A DNA stretch of 64,000 nucleotides from Caldalkalibacillus thermarum (GCF_014644735.1 NZ_BMKZ01000004.1:1-64000), one strand, 5' to 3'; counted from the stretch's first letter, positions 7,796 through 15,697 are shown. The notes: generated by a model not told the origin, from the sequence alone. Translations and numbers: made by a program.

Positions 7796-8067
7796 ACATC
7801 GAGGAGAAACAGTATCTTGTCCGGTTCAATGCGGACACTGAGTCCCACTTAAAAATCGTCAATGCTCATATCTGTGCCACCCGTTGTCCAGATAAACTGT
7901 GCACGATCTTTTGCCCTGCTGAAGTGTACAAATGGGAAGGAGACCGTATGCATGTAGGTTTCGAAGGATGTCATGAATGCGGCAGCTGCCGCATCGGCTG
8001 CCCTTATGACAATATTGAGTGGCGGTACCCCAAAGGTGGGTACGGCATTGTGTTCAGACTGGGCTGA
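7792..8067 (+). CDS. fixX: FixX ferredoxin-like protein
   Basis: A 91-residue ferredoxin-like subunit. The cysteines are arranged as CATRCPDKLCTIFCP in the first half and CHECGSCRIGCP (C-x2-C-x2-C-x3-C-P) in the second, the latter a normal [4Fe-4S] motif. FixX binds FixC and carries electrons between its flavin and the quinone site, as in ETF:quinone oxidoreductase. The start overlaps the fixC stop by 4 bases. No nitrogenase gene occurs in the window, so the role here is probably redox balancing rather than nitrogen fixation. Confidence 0.92.
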   Translation: MNIEEKQYLVRFNADTESHLKIVNAHICATRCPDKLCTIFCPAEVYKWEGDRMHVGFEGCHECGSCRIGCPYDNIEWRYPKGGYGIVFRLG

Positions 8068-8202
8068 GCCAGATTCCTGCGGAAGTACAGCGACAAGGTC
8101 TGCATCTGTCAGCCCAGAACCTTTGGCTGGTGTGATCAACCTAACTGCTTATCCGTCGCCTTTCCTGGTATAGTCGGAGTTGAAAGGAAGGGGGTGACAA
8201 GG

Positions 8203-8847
8203 ATGATGACAGGTGTCATTCTGGCTGGCGGCCAAAACCGCAGAATGAATGGGGAAATCAAGGGGTTGTTACCGTTTGGCGGGGAAAAGGTGGTTGAGCG
8301 GCAGGTCCGCATCATGAAGACCATATGTGATGAGATCATTCTCGTGACCAATCACCCTCGTCCTTTCCTTCCTGTCTTTGGCAATGCCATCCGGATCATT
8401 ACTGACTTTTTTAAAACAGGGGGACCCTTGAGCGGTATGCATGCCGCCTTCTCCTTAGCCAAGCACCAGGAGCTATGGGTGGTGGCTTGCGATATGCCGT
8501 TTATCTCCCCCAATGCAGCCCGTCTTATGCAACAACACCGGCGGGAAAAAGGGTGTGATGCCGTGGTTCCCGTGTTAAAAAACAAATTATACCCTCTTAA
8601 CGCTGTTTATCATCAATCTTGTGTGCCTTCCATAACGATGATGCTCCAACAACAAAATGGTCAGCTTGAGGATCTGCTCCACTATTTGAATTGGGCAGCG
8701 GTCACCGAATCTTTTTTCAATCATCATGGGCTGGACTTGTCCTTTGTGATTGATTTCAATACCTTTGATGAATATAACCAACTGTTGCAACTAGAAGAGA
8801 GAAAGGACAACAACAATCGCTCTAAAAGGTTAGCTGAAGGGAGCTGA
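8203..8847 (+). CDS. mobA: Molybdenum cofactor guanylyltransferase MobA
   Basis: A nucleotidyltransferase of about 214 residues with the signature VILAGGQNRRMNG at the N terminus and VVACDMPFIS near residue 95, which holds the metal-binding Asp. MobA attaches GMP to molybdenum cofactor for enzymes such as nitrate reductase and formate dehydrogenase. The usual LAGGxSxRMG lysine is present a little later (IKGLLPFGG). ATG at 8203 is chosen over the GTG at 8194 because the purine-rich site AAAGGAAGGGGG then has normal spacing. The location between fixABCX and fnr fits a module for low-oxygen respiration. Confidence 0.9.
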   Translation: MMTGVILAGGQNRRMNGEIKGLLPFGGEKVVERQVRIMKTICDEIILVTNHPRPFLPVFGNAIRIITDFFKTGGPLSGMHAAFSLAKHQELWVVACDMPFISPNAARLMQQHRREKGCDAVVPVLKNKLYPLNAVYHQSCVPSITMMLQQQNGQLEDLLHYLNWAAVTESFFNHHGLDLSFVIDFNTFDEYNQLLQLEERKDNNNRSKRLAEGS

Positions 8848-8887
8848 AAGTATAATGGCGACCCTTGAGGTCGCCACATACTTTCAG
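8844..8887. terminator. Long bidirectional terminator between mobA and fnr
   Basis: CTGAAAGTAT (8844-8853) and GGCGACC (8857-8863) pair with GGTCGCC (8869-8875) and ATACTTTCAG (8878-8887) around a five-base loop, giving 17 paired bases with one small bulge. It begins within the mobA stop codon and serves two converging genes. Confidence 0.85.
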
Positions 8888-8930
8888 TTTCCTATCATAA
8901 ATAATCAGCCGTTCAAATAAAGCAAGATGG

Positions 8931-9656
8931 TTAGATGCGGCATACGGTAACGGGACAGTGCTCACAGTGGCAAATATCTCTCAAATAGTCGATGTCTTTA
9001 ATGATGATGTGCCCTTGCTCCTGAGCAATCACTCCTTTTTTGGCCAAATCTCGCAGCATGCGGTTGACACTTTCCCTTGTCGCTCCAATAAATTCACCCA
9101 ATTCCGCATGGGTGACTTTGTGAGAGATAAGCCATCCCTGTTCAGTCTGTTTGCCGTACGTATTGGCCAGGCGGATTAAAGTTGAACACAAAGCGCCTGG
9201 CTTGCCATAAAACATCAAATCTCTCACTTTAGTTTCTGTGATACGATTCATCAGGCCCATCCACTTGATAAATTCAACCGCCAGATCCCCGTGCTGCCAG
9301 AGCAACACTTCCAAATCACGAGTTTGGATGACACCGATGATACTGTCTTTGGTCACCAAGGCATTGTAACTGTGCTTTAATGTGGTAAATCCCGCTAATT
9401 CCCCGACCAGATCGCCCTCTTGAAACATGTGCAAAGTAAACTCTTTTCCTTCAGCGTTTGTTTTGGTCAGCTTGACTTGCCCCTGTTTGATATAAAAAAG
9501 TTTGTCAGCTTGCTCCCCTTCCCAGAATAGATAAGAGCCGGCTTCAAACGTATGGTCATACATAATCTCCTTCAGTTTTAGAAAGTTCTGTCCGGAAAAG
9601 ATGCCTGTGTTTTGCCACGCCTGACGTTCTTGGGCCAAAAAGGGTTGTCCTTGCAT
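8931..9656 (-). CDS. fnr: Bacillus-type FNR, oxygen-sensing regulator
   Basis: A Crp/Fnr regulator of about 241 residues, with a beta roll (EAGSYLFWEGEQADKLFYI near 40-58) and a helix-turn-helix (HAELGEFIGATRESVNRMLRDL). The decisive feature is the extreme C terminus, CHCEHCPVTVCRI: its spacing C-x2-C-x4-C (residues 231, 234, 239) equals that of the [4Fe-4S] ligands C227, C230 and C235 of B. subtilis Fnr. The N-terminal cysteines of E. coli FNR are absent. GGGGAGG sits just before the tandem ATGs at 9659/9656. Upstream in-frame starts lack such a site. B. subtilis Fnr binds TGTGA-N6-TCACA, the palindrome found repeatedly nearby. Confidence 0.85.
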   Translation of the reverse strand: MQGQPFLAQERQAWQNTGIFSGQNFLKLKEIMYDHTFEAGSYLFWEGEQADKLFYIKQGQVKLTKTNAEGKEFTLHMFQEGDLVGELAGFTTLKHSYNALVTKDSIIGVIQTRDLEVLLWQHGDLAVEFIKWMGLMNRITETKVRDLMFYGKPGALCSTLIRLANTYGKQTEQGWLISHKVTHAELGEFIGATRESVNRMLRDLAKKGVIAQEQGHIIIKDIDYLRDICHCEHCPVTVCRI

Positions 9657-9726
9657 CATCACGGCCTCCCCGTTTTTCATTCCTAGTTTCATTTTAACAG
9701 AAAGAGGGGGACGCAACGTGCGATTG

Positions 9727-9744
9727 TGTCACAATTATGTGACA
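9727..9744. promoter_or_regulatory. Everted FNR half-sites over the fnr promoter
   Basis: TGTCACA-ATTA-TGTGACA is a perfect 7-bp palindrome, but with TCACA before TGTGA, the reverse order of a standard FNR box. On the minus strand TTTACA (9754-9759 region) followed 15-17 bp later by CATAAT/TAATTG is a plausible promoter, so the palindrome would cover the -10. Autorepression is a reasonable guess. Confidence 0.45.
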
Positions 9745-9802
9745 GCGTGCCATTTGTAAACGAAACGTCACCAAAGTGTAAAACAAATGTCATTTTTTAG
9801 GG

Positions 9803-11068
9803 TTATTTGTAATGCCCTCCTATTTTTTGGGCCCGGTCCCGGGCTTGGCCTGCTGCAGTAAGGGAGGCGGCCCGCAAAATGGCGGCGGCCCCGTATTTAT
9901 TCTTAATGTGGTCTACTGCCTTGCTTAAGCGCTCTTTTTTAAGCGTGGTCTCAAAGTTAAACAAGCTCAGTTGACGGCAGTGGTCCGGCTCCAGGCCAGA
10001 CAGCGCTACCCCCGCACTGCGAATCGGCTCCCCGTCCCAATGGGTGCAAAACAGATCAAAAGCGGCTTTAAACACATCCAGTCCATCGTTGGTTTTTTCG
10101 GTCAATTTGGTTTGGCGGTGAAAGCCGGTGGGCAAATCAAAGCGGGCGCCGCGTACACCCACGGAAACGGTATCGCCCACATATCCCTTGCGCCGGGCGC
10201 GGCGGCCCACCTCTTCACTTAATTCCAGCAGAATGACTTTAATCTGCTCCAGGGTTTCATAGTCCCGGGGGAGGGTCATATGGTGACCGATCGCCTTTTG
10301 TTCATCATGGGAGCGGGGAGAAACAGGGGATTCATCAATACCGTTAGCGGTCAGCCACAGCCGTTCCCCATTAATGCCCCATTTTTTGCGCAGACGTTCC
10401 ACGGGGGTTTGAGCCAGTTGGCCAATCGTGCGGATGCCCATGCGTTCCAAGTGGCGGCTCATGCGGCTGCCCACGCCAAATAAAGAGCGGACGGGAAGAG
10501 GCCATAACGTGGCGGGCAATGTGTCATAGCTGATGTGGGCGATGCCCTCTTTGTTTTTCTTGGCAAAGTTATCACAGGCCATTTTGGCCAGCACTTTGTT
10601 GGGGCCAATGCCAATGCGGGCATAGACCCCTATTTCCTGCTGGATCTTATGTTGCAAGAGACGGGCCGCTTGATAGGGGCTGCCACCAAATAAATGCAGG
10701 GTCGGTGTCAGATCAATAAACTGTTCGTCAATGCTGTACGGTTCGACCAGATCACTGAAGCTTTCCATGATGGCGGTAAGCTGAACAGAGATTTCAATGT
10801 ACTTTTGCATATGGGGTTTGACGACAGTGACACCAGGACATTTTTGCTGGGCTTCCCACAACGCTTCTGCCGTTTCAATCCCCCATTGTTTGGCCAGGGG
10901 ACAGGCCGCCAGGATCACCCCGCTGCGCCGTTCGGGATCTCCTGCCACCACAATCGGTTTATGCTGCAAGGAGCGGTCAGCTGTTTTTTCAATGCTAGCA
11001 AAAAAGGATTGCACATCAACCAGGAAAATGACCCGTTCCCGGGGCATCTTGCTACCTGCTTTGTTCAT
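9803..11068 (-). CDS. Y-family DNA polymerase (DinB/UvrX-like)
   Basis: A translesion DNA polymerase of 421 residues. Catalytic carboxylates appear in FLVDVQSFFASIE (residues 13-25) and YSIDEQFIDLT (near 112-122); a helix-hairpin-helix-like thumb (LFGVGSRMSRHLERMGIRTIGQLA) follows. VDVQSFFASIE is closer to the UvrX/YqjW branch than to YqjH (MDMNCFFASVE type), but I do not assign a symbol. The start at 11068 is supported by GGAGG about ten bases upstream; the longer in-frame extension is low-complexity and rich in Phe. It lies alone, transcribed toward fnr, and no lexA-type operator was identified. Confidence 0.88.
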   Translation of the reverse strand: MNKAGSKMPRERVIFLVDVQSFFASIEKTADRSLQHKPIVVAGDPERRSGVILAACPLAKQWGIETAEALWEAQQKCPGVTVVKPHMQKYIEISVQLTAIMESFSDLVEPYSIDEQFIDLTPTLHLFGGSPYQAARLLQHKIQQEIGVYARIGIGPNKVLAKMACDNFAKKNKEGIAHISYDTLPATLWPLPVRSLFGVGSRMSRHLERMGIRTIGQLAQTPVERLRKKWGINGERLWLTANGIDESPVSPRSHDEQKAIGHHMTLPRDYETLEQIKVILLELSEEVGRRARRKGYVGDTVSVGVRGARFDLPTGFHRQTKLTEKTNDGLDVFKAAFDLFCTHWDGEPIRSAGVALSGLEPDHCRQLSLFNFETTLKKERLSKAVDHIKNKYGAAAILRAASLTAAGQARDRAQKIGGHYK

Positions 11069-11252
11069 GTTGTGCCATCCTCCGTTCAGCAGTGGATAAC
11101 AGAACGTATGTTCTATTCTACGGCAAAAAAAGAAAAAATAAAAGTGGAAAAAGGAGGGAGAGAAACGCATTAGATAAGAAAAGGCAAGAAACTAAGCTTC
11201 AAAAAAGATACTAAGGATCCGGGTTTAAACCGGTCAGGCTCAGTGGGACAGG

Positions 11253-11696
11253 TTACGGTTTGCGGGGATAAAAATACATGGTGCGCCCGTTAAACAACTG
11301 CAATTTCGCTTGATACGCTTTGGCCAGATATTTGCAAAACTCATTGGCTTTTGATTTATCACCATGAGTGGCTCCATCCGGCAACACCACCTGAATATAG
11401 TGTTCTTCCTTCTCTTGGCCGCTCTCTTCATCCATGACTGTTTCTGAGCCAACCCCGATGACAATATATTTGTACAGTTCAGGGTTGTTGCCTTTCAGGT
11501 AGAGCCATTTTCCTTTCCCCTCCGACTTCTCTTCAATCGTGTAAGGAAAAGCGGCCTCCTCATAATGCCAAGCCAGCTGCTGTCCTGTTTTTGTGGTCAT
11601 GCTTATGTAACGTTCCAATTTTTGCTTCACATCGTCCAAATTGGACTCGGTCATTGTTGATTCCTCTACCAGACGAATATACGCACTTTGACTCAC
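11253..11696 (-). CDS. DUF1885-like conserved protein
   Basis: A 147-residue soluble protein beginning MSQSAYIRLVEEST and containing AWHYEEAAFPYTIEEK and YKYIVIGVG, which I recall from the Bacillus DUF1885 family (function unknown). A GTG start at 11696 is chosen because AAGGAG lies eight bases upstream and the SAYIxLVE motif then begins the protein; the longer frame from 11756 lacks a good site. It is flanked by a polymerase gene on the same strand and a divergent gene to the right. Confidence 0.75.
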   Translation of the reverse strand: MSQSAYIRLVEESTMTESNLDDVKQKLERYISMTTKTGQQLAWHYEEAAFPYTIEEKSEGKGKWLYLKGNNPELYKYIVIGVGSETVMDEESGQEKEEHYIQVVLPDGATHGDKSKANEFCKYLAKAYQAKLQLFNGRTMYFYPRKP

Positions 11697-11873
11697 CCAA
11701 CTCACTCCTTGCGATAGCACAGTGTCCAGCATGTCTGTTAACATCTTAGCATTCAAGGGCCAATTTCACAACAAAAATGTCCAAACCGGGTAAGGTTTTT
11801 GGTTCGTCGACAAATCCTTATGCAGATGATGAGTTCGGCTTAAGAACCGGGCACTTTAAATAGACGAAATAAT

Positions 11874-11902
11874 TTGACGATTCGAGATGGGATTGATATA
11901 AT
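11874..11902 (+). promoter_or_regulatory. SigA-type promoter
   Basis: TTGACG (11874-11879), 17 bp, then TATAAT (11897-11902), a near-perfect vegetative promoter for the small gene at 11947. Confidence 0.85.
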
Positions 11903-11946
11903 AAATCTACTCGGCAGGCAAATACAAAAAACAAGGAGGGGTAACA

Positions 11947-12243
11947 ATGAGATTTGAACGTTTGTACGATGTGTCTGAGAAAGCACACGTTCGTTTTGTA
12001 GGGTTTGCATCAGACCGGGCGCGCTATGATTTTGGCATCGTCTTTACCAACCAGTTTTTTGGCAAGCCGCTGGTGATCTGTATGCAAACCGGTCGTTCCA
12101 CATTGTTGTCTGCTGATGAGGCAGAAAATATTGAGTACCTTCAACGCACATTTAATATCTCCTCCTGTGAAGAAGCCGAACAGTTGTCTGTGTTTTTCCA
12201 ACATGTGATTCCGCGCTTGACAGTTGGACCGGAACATGAGTAG
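11947..12243 (+). CDS. DUF3055-like small conserved protein
   Basis: A 98-residue acidic soluble protein: MRFERLYDVSEKAHVRFVGF, then GIVFTNQFFGKPLVICMQTGRS. This resembles the DUF3055 family of Bacillales, whose function is unknown. AAGGAGG precedes the ATG by eight bases, a strong vegetative promoter lies upstream and a good terminator follows, so it is a well-expressed single-gene unit. Confidence 0.75.
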   Translation: MRFERLYDVSEKAHVRFVGFASDRARYDFGIVFTNQFFGKPLVICMQTGRSTLLSADEAENIEYLQRTFNISSCEEAEQLSVFFQHVIPRLTVGPEHE

Positions 12244-12281
12244 TTACCGCTGACCCAACAATAAAATAGCACAGTAACATC

Positions 12282-12310
12282 AAGGTAGCCTTAATGAGCT
12301 ACCTTTTTGT
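12282..12310 (+). terminator. Intrinsic terminator
   Basis: AAGGTAGC (12282-12289) pairs with GCTACCTT (12298-12305) around an eight-base loop, followed by TTTGT. Confidence 0.8.
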
Positions 12311-12347
12311 ATTTAATAGGACATTATTTATCCCATGAAGATCCATA

Positions 12348-12380
12348 TTGACAAAAAATAATATGTCATAATACTATAAT
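12348..12380 (+). promoter_or_regulatory. SR1 promoter with CcpN-like box
   Basis: TTGACA at 12348-12353 is followed 18 bp later by TACTAT (12372-12377), with an overlapping TATAAT at 12375-12380. Between them TATGTCATAAT (12362-12372) matches the B. subtilis CcpN operator TRTGHYATAYW at 10 of 11 positions. In B. subtilis CcpN represses sr1 on sugars. Conservation of the operator suggests the same control. Confidence 0.6.
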
Positions 12381-12431
12381 AGTGTAACACATTTAAAGCG
12401 CATTCAACTAAATGATTGGGAGGCTTTTTCA

Positions 12432-12560
12432 ATGGGCGAGATTGTGTGCCAAACTTGTGAGAAAACCATTGAACATTTTGAAGCCGAAAAGGTATCTGTC
12501 TTGTATGGCGTTTGTCCAGGTTGCCATGAATGTGAAGAATTGAAAAATGAAGAAAGATAA
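12432..12560 (+). CDS. sr1P: GapA-binding peptide SR1P
   Basis: A 42-residue peptide starting MGEIVCQTCEKTIEHFE and continuing EKVSVLYGVCPGCHECEE. The start MGxIVCQxC, the EKVxxLYG centre and the paired cysteines at both ends are the hallmarks of SR1P, which binds glyceraldehyde-3-phosphate dehydrogenase GapA and promotes its interaction with RNase J1 in B. subtilis. The four to five cysteines resemble a zinc-ribbon. GGGAGG precedes the ATG by about nine bases. Confidence 0.85.
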   Translation: MGEIVCQTCEKTIEHFEAEKVSVLYGVCPGCHECEELKNEER

Positions 12561-12607
12561 AAACGAACTGAAACAAAATGAGTTTAACTTAACCAACTGG
12601 ATAGGAA

Positions 12608-12655
12608 AAGGGCTATCTCCTGAACATATTTGTGCCGGAGATAGCCCTTCTTGTT
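12608..12655. terminator. Terminator shared by SR1 and speA
   Basis: AAGGGCTATCTCC (12608-12620) pairs perfectly with GGAGATAGCCCTT (12637-12649); CTTGTTG follows. The 13-bp stem lies between converging SR1 and speA. Confidence 0.85.
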
Positions 12656-12689
12656 GCAGTGAGAAATTTTATTTAAGTTTATGATTTCT

Positions 12690-14177
12690 TTAACGGATGG
12701 CCTGGTATTCTTTAATGACACGAAGGTAGCGGAAATCAAAGTCTTCCGGTCCCTGGACGGGAAGCCCTTTTTCTTTGTTTTGCAGAATATAATCCAGGTT
12801 ATCTTCGGTGATGATTTCGCCAGGGAGCAAAATCGGAATGCCTGGAGGATAAATCATGATAAATTCAGCAATAATACGCCCTGCCGATTGATGGAAAGGA
12901 ACCAGCTCCGTATCAGCATAGAAGGCATCCCTCGGTGACATGGCCAGCCGGGGGATCTTGGGCAGTGCCACAGGCAGCGGTGTCAGCTGGTTTCGTTTAT
13001 GACTGGCCATGGACGCGAGCTCACGCAGGGCATCCACCAGAGCCTGAACGGTGTGTTCGTTATCACCGGGTGTAATTAAGCATAAGATGTTGTACAAATC
13101 GCTTAACTCCACTTCGATGTTTTTCTTCTCACGCAGCCACTGTTCCACTTCATGACCAGTTAAGCCCAGTTCCCGGACGTGGATGAGCAATTTGGTCGGA
13201 TCCAAATCATAAATCGATTCGTCCTGGCCAATGATCTCTTCTCCCATGCAATACAGATAGGGAATGTCATTGATGGCTTGGCGCGCCTGGTTGGCCAAGG
13301 CAATGGCCTTATCCAACATGGTTTTGCCATGTAAAACAAGCTGTTTCCGGGCCACATCTAAAGATGAAAGCAAGAGGTAAGAGGTTGAAGTGGTGGTCAG
13401 CATGCTTAAAACAGCCTGAACCCGTTTGGCAGAAATGAGTCCTTCCTTGACATTGAGCACAGAGCTTTGGGTCATGGATCCACCTAGCTTGTGCACGCTG
13501 GTGGCAGCCATATCTGCACCGGCTTGCATGGCTGAAAGGGGCAAGTCATCATGAAAATGGATGTGTACCCCGTGGGCCTCATCCACCAGTACGGGAATGT
13601 TATGCTGGTGAGCCAAGTTCACAATTTCTTTTAAGTTGCCGGCCACCCCGTAGTAAGTGGGGTTGATGACCAGCAGCGCCTTGGCATCAGGGTGCTGTTC
13701 CAATGAAGCACGCACGCTGGAGACAGTGATGCCGTGGGAGATCCCCAGGCGTTTATCCATGACTGGGTGGATAAAAACCGGAACGGCACCGGCAAAGATG
13801 ATGGCACTTAAAACCGATTTGTGTACGTTACGGGGGACAATAATCTTGTCTCCCGGTCCGCAAACGCTCATGATCATGGCCATAATGGCGCCGCTGGTTC
13901 CTTGGACCGAGAAAAAGGTTTTGTCCGCGCCAAAGGCGTCCGCTGCCAAGGTTTGGGCTTCTTTGATAATACCTGTCGGATGGTGCAAATCATCTAAGGG
14001 GGCAATGTTAATCAAGTCTATAGCCAGGGCGTTGTCACCAACAAAACGGCGAAACTCTGTATCCATTCCCTTTCCTTTTTTGTGGCCGGGAATATGGAAT
14101 TGAATCGGGTTGGACTGGGCATGTTCAACCACACCGGAAAACAAAGGAGTTTGATGGTGATCCAGTTGCTTTGCCAT
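12690..14177 (-). CDS. speA: Arginine decarboxylase (Orn/Lys/Arg decarboxylase family)
   Basis: A 495-residue PLP-dependent fold-I decarboxylase very like B. subtilis SpeA, which makes agmatine for spermidine synthesis. It begins with QTPLFSGVVEHAQSNPIQFHIPGHKKG; the PLP lysine is in SVHKLGGSMTQS and the aspartate of the cofactor pocket in VDEAHGVHIHF. Length equals the Bacillus enzyme. The ATG at 14177 is preferred to the track-length start 17 codons upstream, whose leader does not resemble the family; GAGGTG is the modest ribosome site. It stands alone; in some genomes tmk and holB follow, which is not the case here. Confidence 0.9.
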   Translation of the reverse strand: MAKQLDHHQTPLFSGVVEHAQSNPIQFHIPGHKKGKGMDTEFRRFVGDNALAIDLINIAPLDDLHHPTGIIKEAQTLAADAFGADKTFFSVQGTSGAIMAMIMSVCGPGDKIIVPRNVHKSVLSAIIFAGAVPVFIHPVMDKRLGISHGITVSSVRASLEQHPDAKALLVINPTYYGVAGNLKEIVNLAHQHNIPVLVDEAHGVHIHFHDDLPLSAMQAGADMAATSVHKLGGSMTQSSVLNVKEGLISAKRVQAVLSMLTTTSTSYLLLSSLDVARKQLVLHGKTMLDKAIALANQARQAINDIPYLYCMGEEIIGQDESIYDLDPTKLLIHVRELGLTGHEVEQWLREKKNIEVELSDLYNILCLITPGDNEHTVQALVDALRELASMASHKRNQLTPLPVALPKIPRLAMSPRDAFYADTELVPFHQSAGRIIAEFIMIYPPGIPILLPGEIITEDNLDYILQNKEKGLPVQGPEDFDFRYLRVIKEYQAIR

Positions 14178-14372
14178 TGGGTTCACCTCACATTGCAGCA
14201 GCTTCTGTTTGGCTGTTGGAGCTTCCAAGTAGCCGTTGGTTTAAAACAAGTAGAGTATATCAAAATAAGGGCTGATTGCAAGGGGCCATGATGGTGAAGG
14301 AAGGAGTTTCCGGTTGGGAAGCGAATATATGAGGTGACAAAAGTTTTGAATCTTTGAAAAGGAGCGGGTTAG

Positions 14373-14782
14373 ATGAGGACAAGGTTAACATCATTATTAG
14401 GGATTGAACGGCCCATTATCCAAGGGGGACTGGCTTATTTAGCTTATGCTGAACTGGCAGCGGCAGTGTCAAATGCAGGTGGTTTGGGCCAAATTACCGC
14501 TATGTCACTGCCAAGCCCGGAGCGCTTGAGAGAGGAAATACATAAAGTGCGCCAAAAAACAGAGCTCAAGGCGCAACCTATGAAGATTTGAAAGAGTTGA
14601 TCAGCGGGAAAACCAACCGTAAGTTTATTCATGAGGGTAAGCCGGAAGAAGGTTTTGGCTGGGCGGGTCAAGTGATCGGCCTTATCCATGATATTCCTAC
14701 TGTCCAGGAATTGTTTGAACGCATGGAAGAAGAAGCAAGAACCTATCTGGCCCAGTGTCGCAAGGTATTAGATGAGGGATAA
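14373..14782 (+). pseudogene. Nitronate monooxygenase/FabK-like gene with internal deletion
   Basis: From 14373 the reading gives about 63 residues of a flavin-dependent nitronate monooxygenase (GIERPIIQGGLAYLAYAELAAAVSNAGGLGQI, the FMN-binding start of the barrel). At about 14560 the frame is lost. In another frame, from about 14564 to 14782, comes the family C terminus, GATYEDLKELISGKTNRKF then GFGWAGQVIGLIHDIPTVQEL. Roughly 180 central residues, including the catalytic His region, are missing. The gene keeps a good AAAAGGAG site. This is a deletion pseudogene, not a frameshift alone. Confidence 0.85.
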
Positions 14783-14784
14783 GC

Positions 14785-14825
14785 AGCAAAAGCCCCTGCA
14801 CACGGACCAGTGCGGGGGCATAGTC
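14785..14825 (-). terminator. Terminator of yktB
   Basis: GCCCCTGCAC (14792-14801) pairs with GTGCGGGGGC (14810-14819) with one bulge. Read on the minus strand it is followed by TTTTGCTGC, so it serves yktB. Confidence 0.7.
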
Positions 14826-14838
14826 ATTTACCATCTCG

Positions 14839-15456
14839 TTAGACAAAGGACAGTTTATAAATGGGAAATACGGTTTTAAACGTGTCGTTGGCTAAGTTTA
14901 AAAAAGCGTCGCCGTCTCGTAAAACAGGATCATTGGCAGCAACATGGCGGCCTATGAGAAATTCAGCTTTTTTGACATCCCGGAAGCGTTCCAACGCATG
15001 CTGTAAATCCAAGACTTTCAATGTTTCGGCATCCTTCTTCGTGTGATCTAGTGAGACCACATAATCGTCCGGAACCTTGGCTCGGATGGTTTCAATATTG
15101 TCTAGAAATGTTTGGGCAACCGCCTTTTTGTTTGGCAATTCATAAATATAGGCTAACCAGATGAACACATGGTCATCAAACAGCCCTACTTGAAAGTGGG
15201 GGTGCTTCTTATATCCCCTGTTATCATGGCAAATGGCCAGCCAGGTAGAATCGGGCGGATTCTTCGTGCGGCGGGCATGTTTAGCAATATGTAGAAACAT
15301 GTCGTTGCCTGCCAGTGCAGTCAGATCGGCGGCCAATGTTTCACCAATGATTCTAAATTTAGGTTGAATCCGTTCCCGGATGGCTGCCATGCGTTCATCA
15401 AGTCCATCAATATGGAATGTTTCAAAGTCCTGCTGGCTAAATCCTTCAAAGCGCAT
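14839..15456 (-). CDS. yktB: YktB family protein (DUF1054/UPF0637)
   Basis: A 205-residue soluble protein matching B. subtilis YktB in size and in motifs MRFEGFSQQDFETFHIDGLDERM, HIAKHARRTKNPPDSTW and FPIYKLSFV at the very end. The family has a known fold but no assigned biochemical role. The ATG at 15456 is eight bases from AAAGGAG; the GTG three codons upstream overlaps that site and is unlikely. The nearby yktC-like gene (16065) keeps B. subtilis neighbourhood relations, though the orientation of yktB is opposite. Confidence 0.88.
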   Translation of the reverse strand: MRFEGFSQQDFETFHIDGLDERMAAIRERIQPKFRIIGETLAADLTALAGNDMFLHIAKHARRTKNPPDSTWLAICHDNRGYKKHPHFQVGLFDDHVFIWLAYIYELPNKKAVAQTFLDNIETIRAKVPDDYVVSLDHTKKDAETLKVLDLQHALERFRDVKKAEFLIGRHVAANDPVLRDGDAFLNLANDTFKTVFPIYKLSFV

Positions 15457-15697
15457 CCCATTCACTCCTTTTGGCCGTCTGATTATCCTTTAATATATCA
15501 AAAAACAACCATATAGTAAAAATTGTTATTGCCAAAGCGCGCAAGGCATAATATTATATACTAACAAACCATTTAAATTATCAGAAAAATTAGAGTTTCT
15601 GATTCTGGAAAGCCGGGAATACAAAGAGTAAAGAAGGGTGACGCATGGTGTGGAAGAGTGGGGACTGGTGAAAACCTTTTGAAAGGGGAGGCTTAGC

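Larger units (their letters stand above)
12385..12655 (+). ncRNA. sr1: SR1-like dual-function RNA
   Basis: The predicted transcript runs from just after the promoter at 12348-12380 to the terminator at 12608-12649, about 270 nt, and contains the SR1P peptide gene. B. subtilis SR1 has the same layout: it is a base-pairing regulator of ahrC mRNA and also an mRNA. Whether the base-pairing role exists here cannot be judged from this window, since ahrC is not in it. Confidence 0.6.

Noticed and set aside
10694-11173. 159-codon plus-strand ORF
   Set aside because: Entirely antisense to the Y-family polymerase gene, which has full catalytic motifs.
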